From assembly GCA_900550445.1 (NCBI GenBank), contig URSF01000001.1, positions 1-64,000 of the forward strand: a stretch of 64,000 nt of DNA, written 5' to 3'. This document shows, piece by piece, positions 15,769-24,837 of this stretch (its first letter is position 1; every line of letters begins with the position of its first letter). The notes under the pieces were generated by a model that saw only the letters and a program-made list of their open reading frames with translations, did no database searches and was not told the DNA's origin. The position numbers and the translations under genes are program-made. The stretch comes from an uncultured Rhodospirillaceae bacterium (GTDB lineage Bacteria > Pseudomonadota > Alphaproteobacteria > CAAGCB01 > CAG-977).

Positions 15769-16887
15769 ATGGCAGTTGAAAAAAACAACCAAAAGGCAGA
15801 AGAAATTCAAAAAGAATCCGTTCCTCCGGAACAGGCCGAGGCCGCCGCGCCGGCCGCCGAAGAAGCGCAGCCGGAAGCCGTTGAAGCGGCCGCGGAAAAC
15901 ACCGTTGAACCTGCCGAGATCGCCGTTCGTCTGGAACAGTTGGAAAACGAACGCGATTTTGAAAATGCCGAAGTCATTGTCGCCAGCGTTGAAAAACCCG
16001 AACCGCCCGCCGCGGTTTCGGAAGCTTATACCGCTTTGGCCGATCAGCAGAAAGCGCTGTTGGCGGAAATCGAACGGCTGCGCGCGCAGGTGGATCGGCT
16101 GAAAACCGAAAATGAAAAACAAATCGAACAGCTCCGCGCGTCCATGCCGAAAACGGGACTGCTGGAAGAACGCCTGTTGGCCGTCAGCGCCCGCGAAGAC
16201 GCTTTTGAACAGCAGCTGGTCGAAACCGGCGTGAAAATGGAACGCATTGAAAGAAACAAAGCTGATGCCTCGGCTGTTTTATCCCTGATGACGCGTATGG
16301 AAATCACGGAACAAAAGCTGCGGGCTTCCAATGCGGAAAAAGAACGCGCCGCCGCTTTGCTGCTGGCCGTATATCAGCTGCGCGAAGCCGCTTTGTCGGG
16401 ACAGAGCTTTCTGGCCGAACAGCAGTCGGCGCTGGCTTTGGCGGCCCCGATGCCGCGAATCGCCGCTTCTTTGCGTTCGCTGTCTGTTGCGGCCGATCAG
16501 GGCGTATGGACTAAAACCGCACTGCTGCAGTCTTTTGCTTCGTATGCGGACAAAGCCGTTTTATCCGAAACGGTCAGCCCGAAAAAAGACTGGTTCCATC
16601 AGGCTTTGAATTCTTTGAAAACACTGGTTGTCATCAGACGGATTGACGCTTCTGACGCGGACAACCTGTCTACGCAGGCCGTTCTGGCGCGCGCTCAACA
16701 GGCGGTTGACAATGCGGATCTGGCTGTGGCCGTTATGCAGCTGCAGTCGTTGCAGGGAACCGCCAAAGAGATAATGAAAGACTGGACACAGGCTGCGCAG
16801 CGTTATCTGACGACGCAGAAAACAATCAGTGAAACCGTTTCCGCCGTTCTGGGCGTTATTTACGCCAATCAGGCCAAAGGAGAGTAA
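15769..16887 (+). CDS. Mic60/mitofilin-like coiled-coil protein without membrane anchor
   Basis: 372 residues: a Glu/Ala/Pro-rich acidic N-terminus (1-85), coiled coils (about 85-210, e.g. LLAEIERLRAQVDRLKTE), and a helical C-terminal part (about 270-372) resembling the mitofilin signature domain. The position directly upstream of hemY is the known place of alphaproteobacterial Mic60. Unlike Mic60, which has an N-terminal transmembrane helix and bends the inner membrane, no hydrophobic segment of membrane length is visible. It starts with a GGGAGG-like ribosome site. The family assignment is an inference from synteny and architecture. Confidence 0.65.
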   Translation: MAVEKNNQKAEEIQKESVPPEQAEAAAPAAEEAQPEAVEAAAENTVEPAEIAVRLEQLENERDFENAEVIVASVEKPEPPAAVSEAYTALADQQKALLAEIERLRAQVDRLKTENEKQIEQLRASMPKTGLLEERLLAVSAREDAFEQQLVETGVKMERIERNKADASAVLSLMTRMEITEQKLRASNAEKERAAALLLAVYQLREAALSGQSFLAEQQSALALAAPMPRIAASLRSLSVAADQGVWTKTALLQSFASYADKAVLSETVSPKKDWFHQALNSLKTLVVIRRIDASDADNLSTQAVLARAQQAVDNADLAVAVMQLQSLQGTAKEIMKDWTQAAQRYLTTQKTISETVSAVLGVIYANQAKGE

Positions 16888-16890
16888 CCC

Positions 16891-18198
16891 ATGATTAAAA
16901 TCATTTGGAATGCCTTTCTTTTAGGCATCATTGCTCTGGCGGCGGCGTGGCTGTCCAACAATCCCGGATCGCTGCATCTGGAATGGATCGGCTATTCGGT
17001 TCAGACGTCCGTCGCCGTTGTTATCGGCATGGTTATTATTGTCTACGCGGTTTTCTATGCTTTTTTGGCCAAGCCGATTTTGCTTGTAACGCAGAAAATT
17101 TCCTATTGGCTGGGGGCGGACAAACGCGCGCAGAAAATTGCAAAATCAAAGATTAATAAAGAAGTTGACCGTTATACGCTGCTGGGAAAAGGACTGACCG
17201 CTTTGGCGGCGGGAGATATCGCCGCGGCGGAAAAACTGTCCGGGCAGATCAGGAAAAGCTTTGCCGACGATGAAACGAAGATTACCGTATTTCAGGCTCA
17301 GCTGGCCGAAGCGAAAAACAATACCGCCGAAGCAATGCGTCTGTATACAAATCTGGCAGATCAACCCGAAACGCATCTGCTGGGAATGCGCGGCAAAATC
17401 AGACTGTATCGCCTGACGGGAAACCTGCCTAAGGCTTTAGAATTATGTTCGCAGCTGCTGGCGATGAAAAATCCGCCGGCCTGGGTTTTGTCCGAGGCTT
17501 TTGAACTGCAGATTCATGAAAAACAATGGGCGCAGGCCGTTCAGACGCTGGAAAAGGCCTATAAACAGAATTTGTTTGACAAGCTGACGGCAAAACGGCT
17601 GAAGGCGTCAGTTTTACTGGAACAGGCCGCCGGCACGCCGGAAGAATCCGAACGTGAAAAACTGATCCGCGAGGCGCATGACACAGATGAAACATTTGTC
17701 CGTGCGGCAATTCAGACGGCGGAACTGGACGTACGCACCGGACAGATTAAAAAGGCGCGCCGCCTGCTGCAGAAGCTGTGGAAAATTTCCCCCAGTTGGG
17801 CCGTTTATGAGGTTTATTTAACTTTGACGGCACAGGAATCTTCGATTGAAGCGGTCAAAGACGTTGAAGAATTAATCGCGGAAAATCCGAAAGCGGCGAT
17901 CAACGATCTGGTTTTCGCCGATTGTTCGCTGAAAGCCCGGTTGTGGGGACAGGCCAAATCGGCTGTCAACAAATATCTGGCGATTTACCCCAATTCTAAA
18001 CGCGCGCTGATGATTGCGCAGGAAATCGCCGCTTATAATCAGGACGAAAAAGCGGCGGAGGAATACCGTGCAAAGGCATCTGAAGCGCCGGTCGAACTGC
18101 CTTATTACTGCGAAGTCTGCCACACGCCATTTGAAAAGGATTATACGACCTGTCCGGTCTGTCATACGCTGGGTGCTATTCATCTGAGCGAAGTATAA
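16891..18198 (+). CDS. hemY: HemY-like TPR membrane protein
   Basis: 435 residues: two N-terminal membrane helices (about 4-20 and 38-62), the HemY_N region, then TPR-like helices (to about 390) and a C-terminal zinc-ribbon with two CxxC pairs (CEVC and CPVC, near 408-430). In proteobacteria HemY sits in the inner membrane and is linked to tetrapyrrole metabolism without a proven enzyme role. It begins 3 bases after the Mic60-like stop. The usual hemC and hemD are not between tsaD and this pair. Confidence 0.85.
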   Translation: MIKIIWNAFLLGIIALAAAWLSNNPGSLHLEWIGYSVQTSVAVVIGMVIIVYAVFYAFLAKPILLVTQKISYWLGADKRAQKIAKSKINKEVDRYTLLGKGLTALAAGDIAAAEKLSGQIRKSFADDETKITVFQAQLAEAKNNTAEAMRLYTNLADQPETHLLGMRGKIRLYRLTGNLPKALELCSQLLAMKNPPAWVLSEAFELQIHEKQWAQAVQTLEKAYKQNLFDKLTAKRLKASVLLEQAAGTPEESEREKLIREAHDTDETFVRAAIQTAELDVRTGQIKKARRLLQKLWKISPSWAVYEVYLTLTAQESSIEAVKDVEELIAENPKAAINDLVFADCSLKARLWGQAKSAVNKYLAIYPNSKRALMIAQEIAAYNQDEKAAEEYRAKASEAPVELPYYCEVCHTPFEKDYTTCPVCHTLGAIHLSEV

Positions 18199-18232
18199 TC
18201 GTCGGACGGCAGCTGAAAAACGGAGGAAATTT

Positions 18233-18553
18233 ATGGCTTGGATTTACCTGCTGGGGGCCGGCATCTTTGAAATGGTGTGGGTCGTTGCGATGAAATATGC
18301 GGAAGGTTTTACGAAAATCGTACCGTCTGTCATTATGATTATCGGCATGATCTTCAGTGTCGGCCTTTTGGGGTTGGCCGTTAAAACGATTCCGCTGGGA
18401 ACAGGGTATGCGATTTGGACAGGAATTGGCGCTGTCGGCGCAGTTACTTACGGCATGATTTTTTTCGGTGAACCGGTAACGGTGCTGCGCCTGACTTTTG
18501 TCGCAATGATTATCGTCGGTCTGGTCGGATTGAAACTGGTATCCGCCCCTTAA
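18233..18553 (+). CDS. gdx: Guanidinium exporter Gdx (SugE-type SMR protein)
   Basis: 106 residues and four membrane helices of the small multidrug resistance family. The Gdx-subtype residues are all present: Gly10, the proton/substrate Glu13, Trp16, Ser42, Tyr59 and Trp62, with KYAEGFTK following helix 1. It therefore probably exports guanidinium with proton antiport as an antiparallel dimer. The gene is 34 bases after hemY; no guanidine riboswitch fits in that gap. Its stop overlaps that of rppH tail to tail over TTAA. Confidence 0.9.
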   Translation: MAWIYLLGAGIFEMVWVVAMKYAEGFTKIVPSVIMIIGMIFSVGLLGLAVKTIPLGTGYAIWTGIGAVGAVTYGMIFFGEPVTVLRLTFVAMIIVGLVGLKLVSAP

Positions 18554-19035
18554 CCGTTTCTGACGGCTTCAATAAAGGGCATGAATTCATCGACGACATG
18601 ACGATAAACGTCTTTTTTAAAAGCAACGATCATGTCAACGATCTTTTCCGCCGGCGTCCATTGCCATTGGTTGAATTCGGCGTCCGGTTTGTCCAGATTG
18701 ATTTCACTTTCCCGGCCGGTAAACTGAAATAAAAACCATTTCTGCGTCTGTCCGACAAAAGCTTTTTTCTTTTCGCTGAGGAACTGGACGCCCGCCGGAA
18801 AATCATAAGAATACCAATGTTTGCTTTCCGCGATTAAGGCGACGGAAGAAATATTCGTTTCTTCATATAATTCGCGCAAAGCGGCGTCATATTCGTCTTC
18901 GCCTTTATCAATTCCGCCTTGCGGCATCTGCCAAGCCTGTTTGCGCGAATCGGTGCGGTGTGCCATAAAAACGTCGCCGCGGTTATTCAGCAGCATAATG
19001 CCGACATTGGGACGGTAGAGCTTTTTTTGTTTCAT
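18550..19035 (-). CDS. rppH: RNA pyrophosphohydrolase
   Basis: Removes pyrophosphate from 5' ends of mRNA to start decay. 161 residues with the Nudix box GGIDKGEDEYDAALRELYEE (about residues 36-55), the N-terminal YRPNVGIML and the C-terminal RHVVDEFMPF region typical of RppH/NudH. The start at 19035 is set by an ATGA overlap with the preceding gene. Its position after envC, ctpA and the divergent deacetylase is conserved in alphaproteobacteria. Confidence 0.93.
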   Translation of the reverse strand: MKQKKLYRPNVGIMLLNNRGDVFMAHRTDSRKQAWQMPQGGIDKGEDEYDAALRELYEETNISSVALIAESKHWYSYDFPAGVQFLSEKKKAFVGQTQKWFLFQFTGRESEINLDKPDAEFNQWQWTPAEKIVDMIVAFKKDVYRHVVDEFMPFIEAVRNG

Positions 19036-20648
19036 TTTTCGGCCTCTTTTTGTTGAACATAATAGGACAACGGCACAAAAGTAATTTCGGGAACAGGTTT
19101 TTCTTCCGTCGGGGCGAAAGATTTGATCCATTCTTCCACAACCAGCAGCGTAATGGGAACCGTTTCCACACGGACAAAAGCAGATCCCGTTTTTAACGCG
19201 ATTTGGCGCGCTTGTTCCAGTCTGGCACGGATCGCCGCCCGGTGGAAGTTTTCGGCAATATGAACGTCTGGGCGAACGGCTTTTTTGAATTTGGGCATAC
19301 GCGGATTGTCCGTTCCGTCAATATAAACCAACCCGCGCTGTATGATTTCATCAAAGAACGGCTTCATCTGAGTACCCGAATAGGAAAAGTTTTCCTTTGC
19401 CGCGGCGCTGACTCCGATCAATGCAACGCCTTGCCCCAGAACTTTGTGCAGGCGCTTTCTGTTTTCCTGTTCAGGTAACCCGGATACCAATCCCAGCGGC
19501 CCCGGATCCGTATCCGGAAAAACGCCCTGCTGCATCGGCATGTCCAGCAGAGTTTCGTGCCCGGTCCGCCGGGCGGCGGCAACATAGTTTTTCAGTTTGT
19601 CGGCATAAGGGCTGAAAGAAAGGGAAACGATTTCGGGCAAAGTATTGATCGCGGCCTCTGTCGCGTTTGTTCTTTTGCCCAACCCGGAAAACAGAACGGC
19701 GATATACGGCGTCTGCGGGGGCAGGTTTACTTGCCGGCTGTAGGCTAAAAAGGGCGTGCTGTCGCCGTTTTTGACGGGCAGCTTGCCGTAGCGGGAATCT
19801 TCCAGCAATTCGGGCAGAGGATCGATAATATGCAAAGGAATGGCATTTGCCGGCGTGCCTTTTTTGATTAAGGCAAAGTCCGGCAGGGAATCAATCAGGT
19901 TTGTTTTGATTAAATCCGGCGGCGGCACTTCGTTGTCATATGGTATGACGGGAATGTGTCCGGGTTCTGTCAATTTTAATTTTTTGGAACCGCCGGTTTC
20001 CGAAACGGCAGGTTCGGCGGGAATCCTTATTTTCTTTTCCGTTTCTGCGGCCGGTTTTTCTGCCGGCTGCGCGGCGGGGGCGGGCTGTTGTTCCGCCTGT
20101 TCTGATTTGACGGCTTCAAATGAGGCCAGAGCCGCTTCCAAATCGTCCAGAGCTGTCAGTTTTTTATTTTCCAGTTCATCGCGTTCTTTTTGTAAATCGG
20201 CGATTTCCTCCAGTTTTTTTTGATCGCTCAGATCTTTTTCCCGCTGCAGCTGCCGCAAAGCGGGCGATTCGGGCAAAACGGGCTGTTCCGGAACGGTTGC
20301 AACCATTTCCTGCAAGGCGACGGCCGTTTTTTCCATTGTCTTTTTTTCCTGTTCCAGCCGCTCGATCAGTTCGGCGTTTTCCGCCTGAACGTCTTTCGGT
20401 TCCGTTTTCTTTTCCGGCGGCTGGGGATCGATCAGGGATTGACGGGAAACGTTTTTATCCTTTGCCGTCAGATAATAGGTCGCCGTAATGGCCGGAGAAC
20501 GAAAAAAATCAATATAAAGGCCATAGATCATACATAAAAAAGAAACCGCCGCCAGAAAAGAAACGACAGTGAACGCCCGTTTTTTTCCGGCGGTTAATCC
20601 TTCTTTGGAAAAAGGAGAAGTTTCGGCTTTTTTTTCGGAAAGCGACAT
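19032..20648 (-). CDS. Divergent polysaccharide deacetylase family protein (COG2861), degenerate active site
   Basis: 538 residues: a cytoplasmic N-terminus, one membrane helix (about 25-48), a long Glu/Lys/Pro-rich coiled periplasmic linker (60-290), and a C-terminal NodB-like barrel (about 310-530) with LLDMPMQQGVFPDTDPGPLGL and YIDGTDNPRMP. In this family the first strand normally reads IAIVIDDLG; here it is IAVLFSGLG, so the paired metal-binding Asp residues are missing. The protein is probably not an active hydrolase. It is unusually long because of the linker. Genetic position ties it to EnvC/CtpA-dependent cell-wall processing. Confidence 0.8.
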   Translation of the reverse strand: MSLSEKKAETSPFSKEGLTAGKKRAFTVVSFLAAVSFLCMIYGLYIDFFRSPAITATYYLTAKDKNVSRQSLIDPQPPEKKTEPKDVQAENAELIERLEQEKKTMEKTAVALQEMVATVPEQPVLPESPALRQLQREKDLSDQKKLEEIADLQKERDELENKKLTALDDLEAALASFEAVKSEQAEQQPAPAAQPAEKPAAETEKKIRIPAEPAVSETGGSKKLKLTEPGHIPVIPYDNEVPPPDLIKTNLIDSLPDFALIKKGTPANAIPLHIIDPLPELLEDSRYGKLPVKNGDSTPFLAYSRQVNLPPQTPYIAVLFSGLGKRTNATEAAINTLPEIVSLSFSPYADKLKNYVAAARRTGHETLLDMPMQQGVFPDTDPGPLGLVSGLPEQENRKRLHKVLGQGVALIGVSAAAKENFSYSGTQMKPFFDEIIQRGLVYIDGTDNPRMPKFKKAVRPDVHIAENFHRAAIRARLEQARQIALKTGSAFVRVETVPITLLVVEEWIKSFAPTEEKPVPEITFVPLSYYVQQKEAEK

Positions 20649-20650
20649 TT

Positions 20651-22021
20651 TTATTCCGATCCCGACTGATAAATACCCATCGCTTTAACGATGTCAATCG
20701 CCCGGTCAAGCTGATAATCTTCAATCTTTTTTTCTTCTTTGGGCTTTTCGTCAAACGGATCGGGATCTTTTCCTTTTGTTTTTGCCTTCTTTTCCTTTTT
20801 TTCCTTTAACGTCTTGTTTTTGGACGACGTTTTGTCTTCGTCCTGTTTTGCCAGCGCATTGGGAAGAGTCGCTTCGGCAAAATCGTCGGAACGAAAAGCG
20901 TAATATTCGACATGACCCGGCGGAATTTCAATATCGGGTTCAATGCCTTTTGCCTGAATGGACCGGCCTGACGGCGTGTAATACCTTGCCGTCGTCAAAC
21001 GGATCGCCCCGAACCCCGTAATGGGAATGACCGTCTGGACGGATCCTTTACCAAATGAACGCATGCCGACGACAACGGCGCGTTTATGATCCTGCAGGGC
21101 GCCGGCAACAATTTCCGCGGCCGAAGCAGATCCTTCGTTAATCAGAACGACAATCGGCTTGTGTTTGGTAATGTCGCCTTTCGTCGCACTGTAACGCTGC
21201 ATTTCGTCATCGCGACGCGGGCGGGTGGAAACGATTTCGCCTTCTTCCAAAAACAAATCGGCGACCGATACGGCCTGATCCAGCAGTCCGCCCGGGTTGT
21301 TGCGCAGATCAAGAACATAACCGGACAAGTCTTCGTTTTCTTTTTGAATTTTTTCAACGGCTTTTTTCACGTCGTCGGTTGTCGTTTCGGAAAAAGAAGA
21401 AATACGAATATAACCGACGGACGGATCTTTTTCTTCGGTTTTGACGGAACGGATTTTAATGTTGTCGCGTGTCAGCGTGACGTCGAACGGTTCTTTGTTT
21501 TTTCTGCGGATTGTCAGTTTGACTTTTGAATTCAGAGGACCGCGCATTTTGTCGACCGCCTGCGTCAACGTTTCGCCCAGAACGGTTGTTCCGTCGATAT
21601 GCGTGATATAATCGCCGGCCTGCAGTCCCGCTTTGAACGCGGGCGTATCGTCGATCGGGGAAATGATTTTAATCCAGCCGTTATCCATTGTGACTTCAAT
21701 GCCCAGCCCGCCGAATTCGCCGGTCGTTTGTTCGCGCATGTCCCGGAACGTTGCGGCGTCCAGATAGGACGAATGCGGATCCAGAGAAGACAGCATTCCG
21801 TTAATGGCATATTCGATCAGTTTATCTTCGGAAACTTCTTCGACGTAATCTGTTTTTGCGCGTTTCAGCGTTTCGCTGAAAATATTTAAGTATTTGTAAA
21901 CCAGAGCGGATTGTTCTTCTTTGCTTTTTTCATCTTTGTCTGCTTTTTCCTTTGCCGTTGCGGGGCCGGAACATAAAAGAGCCAGTAATATCGTCGAAAC
22001 CGTCAAACCGAAGCGTTTCAT
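20651..22021 (-). CDS. ctpA: Carboxy-terminal processing protease CtpA (S41)
   Basis: 456 residues: a signal peptide (to about 23), a PDZ domain (about 95-175, GGLGIEVTMDNG) and the S41 core with NEGSASAAEI carrying the catalytic Ser and RSFGKGSVQT carrying the catalytic Lys. It cleaves periplasmic or lipid-linked envelope proteins, often peptidoglycan hydrolases. A C-terminal Lys/Glu-rich insert (about 385-435) is an addition to the usual form. It lies between envC and the deacetylase-like gene. Confidence 0.93.
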   Translation of the reverse strand: MKRFGLTVSTILLALLCSGPATAKEKADKDEKSKEEQSALVYKYLNIFSETLKRAKTDYVEEVSEDKLIEYAINGMLSSLDPHSSYLDAATFRDMREQTTGEFGGLGIEVTMDNGWIKIISPIDDTPAFKAGLQAGDYITHIDGTTVLGETLTQAVDKMRGPLNSKVKLTIRRKNKEPFDVTLTRDNIKIRSVKTEEKDPSVGYIRISSFSETTTDDVKKAVEKIQKENEDLSGYVLDLRNNPGGLLDQAVSVADLFLEEGEIVSTRPRRDDEMQRYSATKGDITKHKPIVVLINEGSASAAEIVAGALQDHKRAVVVGMRSFGKGSVQTVIPITGFGAIRLTTARYYTPSGRSIQAKGIEPDIEIPPGHVEYYAFRSDDFAEATLPNALAKQDEDKTSSKNKTLKEKKEKKAKTKGKDPDPFDEKPKEEKKIEDYQLDRAIDIVKAMGIYQSGSE

Positions 22022-22032
22022 GTTTTTTTCCT

Positions 22033-23208
22033 TTATCCTTTGTTTCCCTGTTTCAGCCAGCCGGCAGGATTGATCGGCTGTCCGTTCTTTCTTAACTCAA
22101 TATACAACGTTGGTTTTGATTGCGCTACCATTATTCCGACGGGTTCCCCGGCCAGCAGGGATTGCCCGACGGACGTATCCAATCGTCCGATACCCGCCAA
22201 CAGCGTATGATAACCGTCGCCGTGTTCGATAATGACCAACTGACCGTATCCGCGGAACGGCCCCGCGAATAAAACCGTGCCGTCATAAGGCGAAATCACC
22301 TGCGCGTTCGGGCGGGTTCTGATTGTAATTCCGCGGGACGTGACGCCGGCTTCGACGGGGTCGCCGTATTTTTTGATGATATTCCCTTTAACCGGATAGG
22401 GAATCCGGCCTTTAGCCGCCATAAACGCGCCTGTCGGCACACCGGTATCTTTGGAAACGGTGGCGCGGCGTTTGCTGTCGGCTTCCAGTTTTGCCAGCAG
22501 TTCCTTCAGGTCGCCGGCCTGTTTTGCCAGATTTTCAGCCCGTGTTTTCGCGCGGGAACTTTCGCTGGCGAAAGCCGTTTGCAGCTGTGATTTTTTCTTG
22601 ATCAGCACGTTCATGCCGCGCCGTTTTTCGTCCAGCCGCTGCGTCATGGTTTTAATTTGCGCATACTGCGCGCGGATTGCGGTTGTCAGGCTGGCGACTT
22701 TATTTAAGTCTTTACGCAGCCCTTCCGTTGAATATTCCAGCTGCGGCACGGCTTCACGCAGCAAAAGAGCACTGCGCAGCGTGTCCTGCGGCGCTAAAGG
22801 CTGGGCGATCAGAGCTTCCGTCGGTTTGAAAGCCAAAGACTGCAAAGCCGCCAAAACCCGCATGCGCTGGGCTTTGCGAACTTCCAGCCTTTTTTTCATC
22901 AGGCTTTGCTGCGCTTCAAATTCCGCCAGCTTTTGTTCCAACCGGTCCAGACTTTCTTCCTGTTCCTGAATGGAACTGGCTGCCGCGACCATTTTTCTGC
23001 GCACGTCCAGAATTTCTTTTTGAACGGTCCGGGCTTTTTCACGCAGCTTTTTGTGTTCTTTTTCGGCCTGTTTGATCTGACTGGTCACCCGGGATAATTC
23101 GGATTTCGCCGAATCGGGATTGTTCTGCGCCGCCGAAGCAAAAGACGACACAACCGCCCCTGCCGCAAAGACAAGGAAAAACAGCCGTGTCGTCTTTTTA
23201 AAAGTCAT
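22033..23208 (-). CDS. envC: Murein hydrolase activator EnvC
   Basis: 391 residues: signal peptide (to about 27), two long coiled-coil segments (about 35-255), then a LytM/M23 domain (about 285-388). The LytM zinc ligands are lost: the HxxxD position is replaced by GITIRTR and the HxH by YHTLLAG, so it cannot cut peptidoglycan itself. That is the known state of EnvC, which activates amidases at the FtsEX-controlled division site. It lies just after gpmI and before ctpA. Confidence 0.92.
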   Translation of the reverse strand: MTFKKTTRLFFLVFAAGAVVSSFASAAQNNPDSAKSELSRVTSQIKQAEKEHKKLREKARTVQKEILDVRRKMVAAASSIQEQEESLDRLEQKLAEFEAQQSLMKKRLEVRKAQRMRVLAALQSLAFKPTEALIAQPLAPQDTLRSALLLREAVPQLEYSTEGLRKDLNKVASLTTAIRAQYAQIKTMTQRLDEKRRGMNVLIKKKSQLQTAFASESSRAKTRAENLAKQAGDLKELLAKLEADSKRRATVSKDTGVPTGAFMAAKGRIPYPVKGNIIKKYGDPVEAGVTSRGITIRTRPNAQVISPYDGTVLFAGPFRGYGQLVIIEHGDGYHTLLAGIGRLDTSVGQSLLAGEPVGIMVAQSKPTLYIELRKNGQPINPAGWLKQGNKG

Positions 23209-23211
23209 CAG

Positions 23212-24753
23212 TTACTTTACCAGCAGCGATTTTCCGGTCATTTCCGCGGGCTGATCCAGATGCAGCAGTTCCAGCAAAGTCGGCGCCAAGTCTGCCAGAC
23301 GGCCGCCCTGACGCAGTTTATAGCCGTTTTTGTCGTTAAACAAAACGACGGGAACTTCAAACGTTGTGTGGGCCGTATAGGGCGCGCCCGTTTTTTCGTC
23401 TTTCATCAGTTCGCAGTTGCCGTGATCCGCCGTGATCAGCATAACGCCGCCGGCGTTTTTGATCGCTTCTTCCAGCCGGCCCAGACATTTGTCGACGGCT
23501 TCGGCGGCTTTGACGGCGGCTTCCATAATGCCGGTATGACCGACCATGTCGCCGTTGGCAAAGTTGACGATAATCACGTCAAATTTGCCGGCATTAATCG
23601 AATCGACCAGCGCGTCGCAGACTTCAAAAGCACTCATTTCCGGCTTTAAGTCGTAAGTGGCGACTTTCGGCGACGGGATTAAAATACGTTCTTCTCCTTT
23701 AAACAGACGTTCTTCCCCGCCGTTGAAGAAGAAAGTGACATGCGCGTATTTTTCCGTTTCCGCGATACGCAGCTGAGTCAGTCCGGCATTGGAAACGACT
23801 TCGCCGAAAATGTTGCTCAGCTGTTCGGGCGGAAAGATCGGTTTGACAAAACGGTCGTGATCGACGGAATACTGCGTCATGCCGACGACAGAGGCGAAAT
23901 TAACCGTTTTGGGACGTTTGAATTTGTCGAATTTCGTATCGGCCAGCGCGTACATGATTTCGCGTGCACGGTCGGAACGGAAGTTCGCGAACAGCAATCC
24001 GTCGCCGTCATTCATGCCGTGATAATCGCCGATAACGGCCGGCAGGACGAATTCGTCGTAAACTTTTTGTTTATAGGAAGCGTCAACGGCTTCTTCGGCC
24101 GTGTGCATACGCACGCCGTCGCCCAGCATTAAAGCGTTATAGGCCAATTCGATGCGTTCCCAGCGGTTATCGCGATCCATCGCGTAATAGCGGCCGGCAA
24201 CGGTAACGATTTTAACGTTGTTCATCGCCTTTGTTTTTTCTTCAAAGTCTTTGATATAACTCAAAGCGGAATCGGGCGGGACGTCGCGGCCGTCCAGAAA
24301 AGCGTGCACGTCGACGGGAATCCCCGCGTCGCTGAGGATTTTTGCCAACGCGATGATATGATTCATATGAGAATGTACGCCGCCGGGGCTCATCAATCCC
24401 ATTAAATGGCAGGTTCCTTTGGAAGCTTTTAAAGAATCGATCAAATCAACGACGGCGGGCTGTTTGGCCAAAGAACCGTCCTGCGCGGCCTGGTCGATTT
24501 TCGGCAGATCCTGCATGACGACGCGGCCGGCGCCGATGTTCATATGGCCGACTTCGGAATTTCCCATCTGACCTTTGGGCAGCCCGACGTCCAGCCCCGA
24601 CGTGGCGATCAGCGTATTCGGACACGCGGAAACCAGACGGTGCCAGTTCGGTGTGTTTCCCGTTTCAATGGCGTTGTTTTCTTTGCTGTCGCGATGTCCC
24701 CAGCCGTCCAGAATACACAGCATGACGGGACGGGGTCTTTTGGTTTCTTCCAT
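23212..24753 (-). CDS. gpmI: 2,3-bisphosphoglycerate-independent phosphoglycerate mutase
   Basis: Interconverts 3- and 2-phosphoglycerate in glycolysis using two Mn ions. 513 residues of the alkaline-phosphatase fold: CILDGWG (metal Asp), GQMGNSEVGHMNIGAGR with the catalytic Ser, HSHMNHI, FLDGRD, and the late NFANGDMVGHTG and TADHGNCE metal ligands. The ATG at 24753 is used because GGAG lies 8 bases before it; an upstream TTG has no such site. Confidence 0.96.
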   Translation of the reverse strand: MEETKRPRPVMLCILDGWGHRDSKENNAIETGNTPNWHRLVSACPNTLIATSGLDVGLPKGQMGNSEVGHMNIGAGRVVMQDLPKIDQAAQDGSLAKQPAVVDLIDSLKASKGTCHLMGLMSPGGVHSHMNHIIALAKILSDAGIPVDVHAFLDGRDVPPDSALSYIKDFEEKTKAMNNVKIVTVAGRYYAMDRDNRWERIELAYNALMLGDGVRMHTAEEAVDASYKQKVYDEFVLPAVIGDYHGMNDGDGLLFANFRSDRAREIMYALADTKFDKFKRPKTVNFASVVGMTQYSVDHDRFVKPIFPPEQLSNIFGEVVSNAGLTQLRIAETEKYAHVTFFFNGGEERLFKGEERILIPSPKVATYDLKPEMSAFEVCDALVDSINAGKFDVIIVNFANGDMVGHTGIMEAAVKAAEAVDKCLGRLEEAIKNAGGVMLITADHGNCELMKDEKTGAPYTAHTTFEVPVVLFNDKNGYKLRQGGRLADLAPTLLELLHLDQPAEMTGKSLLVK

Positions 24754-24837
24754 TGTTTTTTCTCCGTTCAAAAAAAATCAAAAATCGAAGTTACTATAAT
24801 ACAAAACTTTTCTTTGCGCACTCTGAAAAAGAGGCGC

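Noticed and set aside
18199..18232. Guanidine riboswitch before gdx
   Set aside because: The 34-base gap after hemY is too short for any known class.
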